32,538 nt of DNA from an uncultured Lysobacteraceae bacterium (GTDB lineage: Bacteria > Pseudomonadota > Gammaproteobacteria > Xanthomonadales > Xanthomonadaceae): NCBI GenBank assembly GCA_937897645.1, contig CALCNV010000009.1, forward strand, positions 1 through 32,538, written 5' to 3'. A program made the position numbers and the translations under genes. Below the pieces are notes generated by a model. It had not been told where the DNA came from, did not search any database, and saw only the letters and a program-made list of their open reading frames with translations. Positions 30,967 through 32,538 of this stretch are shown here, piece after piece (within the stretch, counting starts at the first letter, position 1; every line of letters starts with the position of its first letter).

Positions 30967-31022
30967 GGCGCACACAGTAACGGGCGCACTGGGCGCCCGC
31001 TATCCGATTCTTGCTGTTCCGT

Positions 31023-31212
31023 TGCTTCCTTCTCAGCCCTGCACTCCCTCCGGTCGCCTCTGGGAGAAGAGCCTGCCCCCGCGAAGGCGGGGGTGGCGCG
31101 TAGCGACGGATGAGGGCGGGGCAATTCCGGCCCACGGAAACTGCATTACAAGCTGATATTTCACGCCCTCATCCGCCCTTCGGGCACCTTCTCCCAGAGG
31201 GAGAAGGAAAGC
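31023..31212. repeat. Dispersed repeats (CTCATCC / CCTTCTCCC type)
   Basis: CCTTCTCAGCCCTGCACTCC, a CCCCCGC-gaag-GCGGGGG hairpin (31077-31094) and GACGGATGAGGG are followed by the inverted CCCTCATCCGCCC, CACCTTCTCCCAGAGGGAGA. The two halves form a loose inverted repeat. Same family as 23089-23160. It fills the gap between the repair gene and prc; no ORF. Confidence 0.7.
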
Positions 31213-31214
31213 AA

Positions 31215-32538
31215 TTACTGCGCCCAGCTACCCGGCAGGGTCGATTCCGGCAATACCTGTGCCGACAGTTTCTTGTCTTCGCCGAGCACTTCGATGGCAT
31301 CAGCCAGGATCGCCGCGGACTCGCGCAACAGCGGGTCCGGACGCTTTTCCGCCAGCTTCTCGCGTGCGGCGTCCTTGAGGATGTCGCGCTCGCTGGCGCC
31401 CAGGCCGTCATCGGCGGAATCTTCGGCCAGCGGGTCGAGTGCGAGACCCAGCGTCTTGCGTTCGGCCTGGCGCTGCTTGCGCTGGGCTTCCTGCTTGTCG
31501 CGTTCGGCGCGGCGCTCGGCTTCGTTCAAGGACACGTACTTCTTGGCGTTCTCGGCGCGGAACTGGGCCACGTCTTCCGACCACCACTGGAATTCCTTGT
31601 CGTTGGCGATGCGGGTCGCGTGCAGCGCCTCAAGGCGTGGCAGCAGCGGCGCGAAGTTGCCGTACTGCGTGTGCGGAAGCGCGGCAATGCGCGTCCACGG
31701 CAATGCATTCTCGTAGGTGCTCTCGCCGTATTCGGTCGCATCAACGCTGACCGGGAAGGCAATGTCCGGCACCACGCCCTTGTGCTGGGTGCTGCCGCCG
31801 GCGACGCGGAAGAACTGGGCGATGGTCAGCTTGACCTGGCCAAAGCGCGCGGCTTCATTGGCGGGCCAGCGATCCAGATCGACGAGGTTCTGCACGGTGC
31901 CTTTGCCGAAAGTGGTTTCACCAATGACCAGGCCACGACCATAGTCCTGGATGGCACCTGCGAAGATTTCCGAGGCCGACGCCGAACCACGGTTGGTCAG
32001 CACGGCCAGCGGACCGTCCCAGGCGACGCCCGGCGTGCGGTCGGCGTTGACAGTGACGCGGCCACCGGATTCACGCACCTGCACGACAGGGCCCTTGTCG
32101 ATGAACAAGCCGGTCAATTCCACCGCTTCGTCCAGCGAACCACCGCCGTTGTTGCGCAGGTCCATGACCACGCCGTCGATGCCATCGACCTTGAACTGCG
32201 CCAGCAAGCGCGCGATATCGCGCGTGGCCGAGGTGTAGTCGTCGGGATTCTTGCGACGGCCTTCGAAGTCCTGGTAGAACGCCGGCAGCTTGATCACGCC
32301 GATGCGGCGTTCCGGCTGGCCATTCACCGCAGGCAGGGTGATGGTCTCGGCCTTCGCGGCCTGTTCTTCCAGCTTCACTTTCTGGCGGGTGATGGTGACC
32401 TGCGCATGCTTTCCGTCCACGCCGCTTTCCGCCGGAATGTATTCAAGGCGAACCTGCGTGTCCTTCTTGCCGCGGATCTGCGACACCACGTCGTCGATGC
32501 GCCAGCCGATCACGTCGGTCATCGGGCCGGACTTGCCC
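31215..32538 (-). CDS. prc: Tail-specific periplasmic protease Prc (C-terminal part; 5' end outside window)
   Basis: The last 440 residues are present. They begin inside the PDZ domain (MTDVIGWRIDDVVSQIRGKK). The S41 protease core follows with DGVVMDLRNNGGGSLDEAVE, then NRGSASASEIFAGA holding the catalytic Ser and TTFGKGTVQNL holding the catalytic Lys. The order and spacing match E. coli Prc Ser430/Lys455. A charged helical C-terminal region (SLNEAERRAERDKQEAQRKQ) and a typical Prc tail end at SWAQ. Prc cleaves proteins with apolar C-termini in the periplasm, including tagged proteins and peptidoglycan hydrolases. The frame is open to the right edge. It is downstream of nothing visible and separated from the repair gene by repeats. 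Confidence 0.95.
   Translation of the reverse strand, partial: GKSGPMTDVIGWRIDDVVSQIRGKKDTQVRLEYIPAESGVDGKHAQVTITRQKVKLEEQAAKAETITLPAVNGQPERRIGVIKLPAFYQDFEGRRKNPDDYTSATRDIARLLAQFKVDGIDGVVMDLRNNGGGSLDEAVELTGLFIDKGPVVQVRESGGRVTVNADRTPGVAWDGPLAVLTNRGSASASEIFAGAIQDYGRGLVIGETTFGKGTVQNLVDLDRWPANEAARFGQVKLTIAQFFRVAGGSTQHKGVVPDIAFPVSVDATEYGESTYENALPWTRIAALPHTQYGNFAPLLPRLEALHATRIANDKEFQWWSEDVAQFRAENAKKYVSLNEAERRAERDKQEAQRKQRQAERKTLGLALDPLAEDSADDGLGASERDILKDAAREKLAEKRPDPLLRESAAILADAIEVLGEDKKLSAQVLPESTLPGSWAQ

Overview
The window is high-GC bacterial chromosome. Its gene content points to the family Xanthomonadaceae/Lysobacteraceae (Lysobacter, Luteimonas, Pseudoxanthomonas or a relative): a split B12-dependent ribonucleotide reductase, a DesKR-type two-component system with its own ABC exporter, GTAG-headed REP palindromes like those of Stenotrophomonas, and heptamer repeats with Gly-poor, Asn/Gln/Lys-rich shadow ORFs. 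The genus cannot be fixed from the sequence alone. Most of the window is ordinary core genome with compact operons separated by unusually repeat-rich gaps.

Layout. 1-3.7 kb (minus): nrdJa, a histone H1-like gene and the 5' end of nrdJb, with two NrdR-box-like sites upstream. 3.9-5.4 kb (plus): a DegP/HtrA protease. 5.5-6.9 kb (plus): a YqjD/YqjE/YqjK-like membrane-stress operon. 7.0-10.6 kb (plus): an AI-2E family permease, a HAD hydrolase and an M17 aminopeptidase. 11.0-14.6 kb (minus): an ABC-2 ATPase and permease, a DesK-like kinase and a DesR-like regulator. 14.8-20.4 kb (plus): a membrane-fusion protein, a 62-residue membrane protein, a MacB/LolD-type ATPase and two FtsX-type permeases, forming a second exporter. 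20.8-26.0 kb: a divergent molybdenum module, with MocA and XdhC on the minus strand and an IorA/IorB-type two-subunit hydroxylase plus a dihaem cytochrome on the plus strand. 26.0-27.5 kb: a lower-GC patch. 27.7-32.5 kb: a small membrane protein, two DMT exporters (RarD, YedA-like), an HTH-MGMT DNA repair protein and the C-terminal part of the tail-specific protease Prc.

The most interesting segment is 26.0-27.5 kb. Three small unrelated ORFs, none recognisable, are separated by two sites whose left and right ends resemble integron attC sites. Start and stop codons lie within a few bases of the attC ends, as in gene cassettes, and no integrase is present. I read it as a CALIN (cluster of attC sites lacking an integrase), a mobile cassette remnant carrying unknown proteins.

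The second theme is the intergenic repeats: at least five subfamilies of GTAG/GTGG-headed REP palindromes, head-to-head paired G-run palindromes, exact heptamer and hexamer tracts, and a recent tandem duplication that copied the 3' end of mocA. One REP supplies the stop codon of the histidine kinase.
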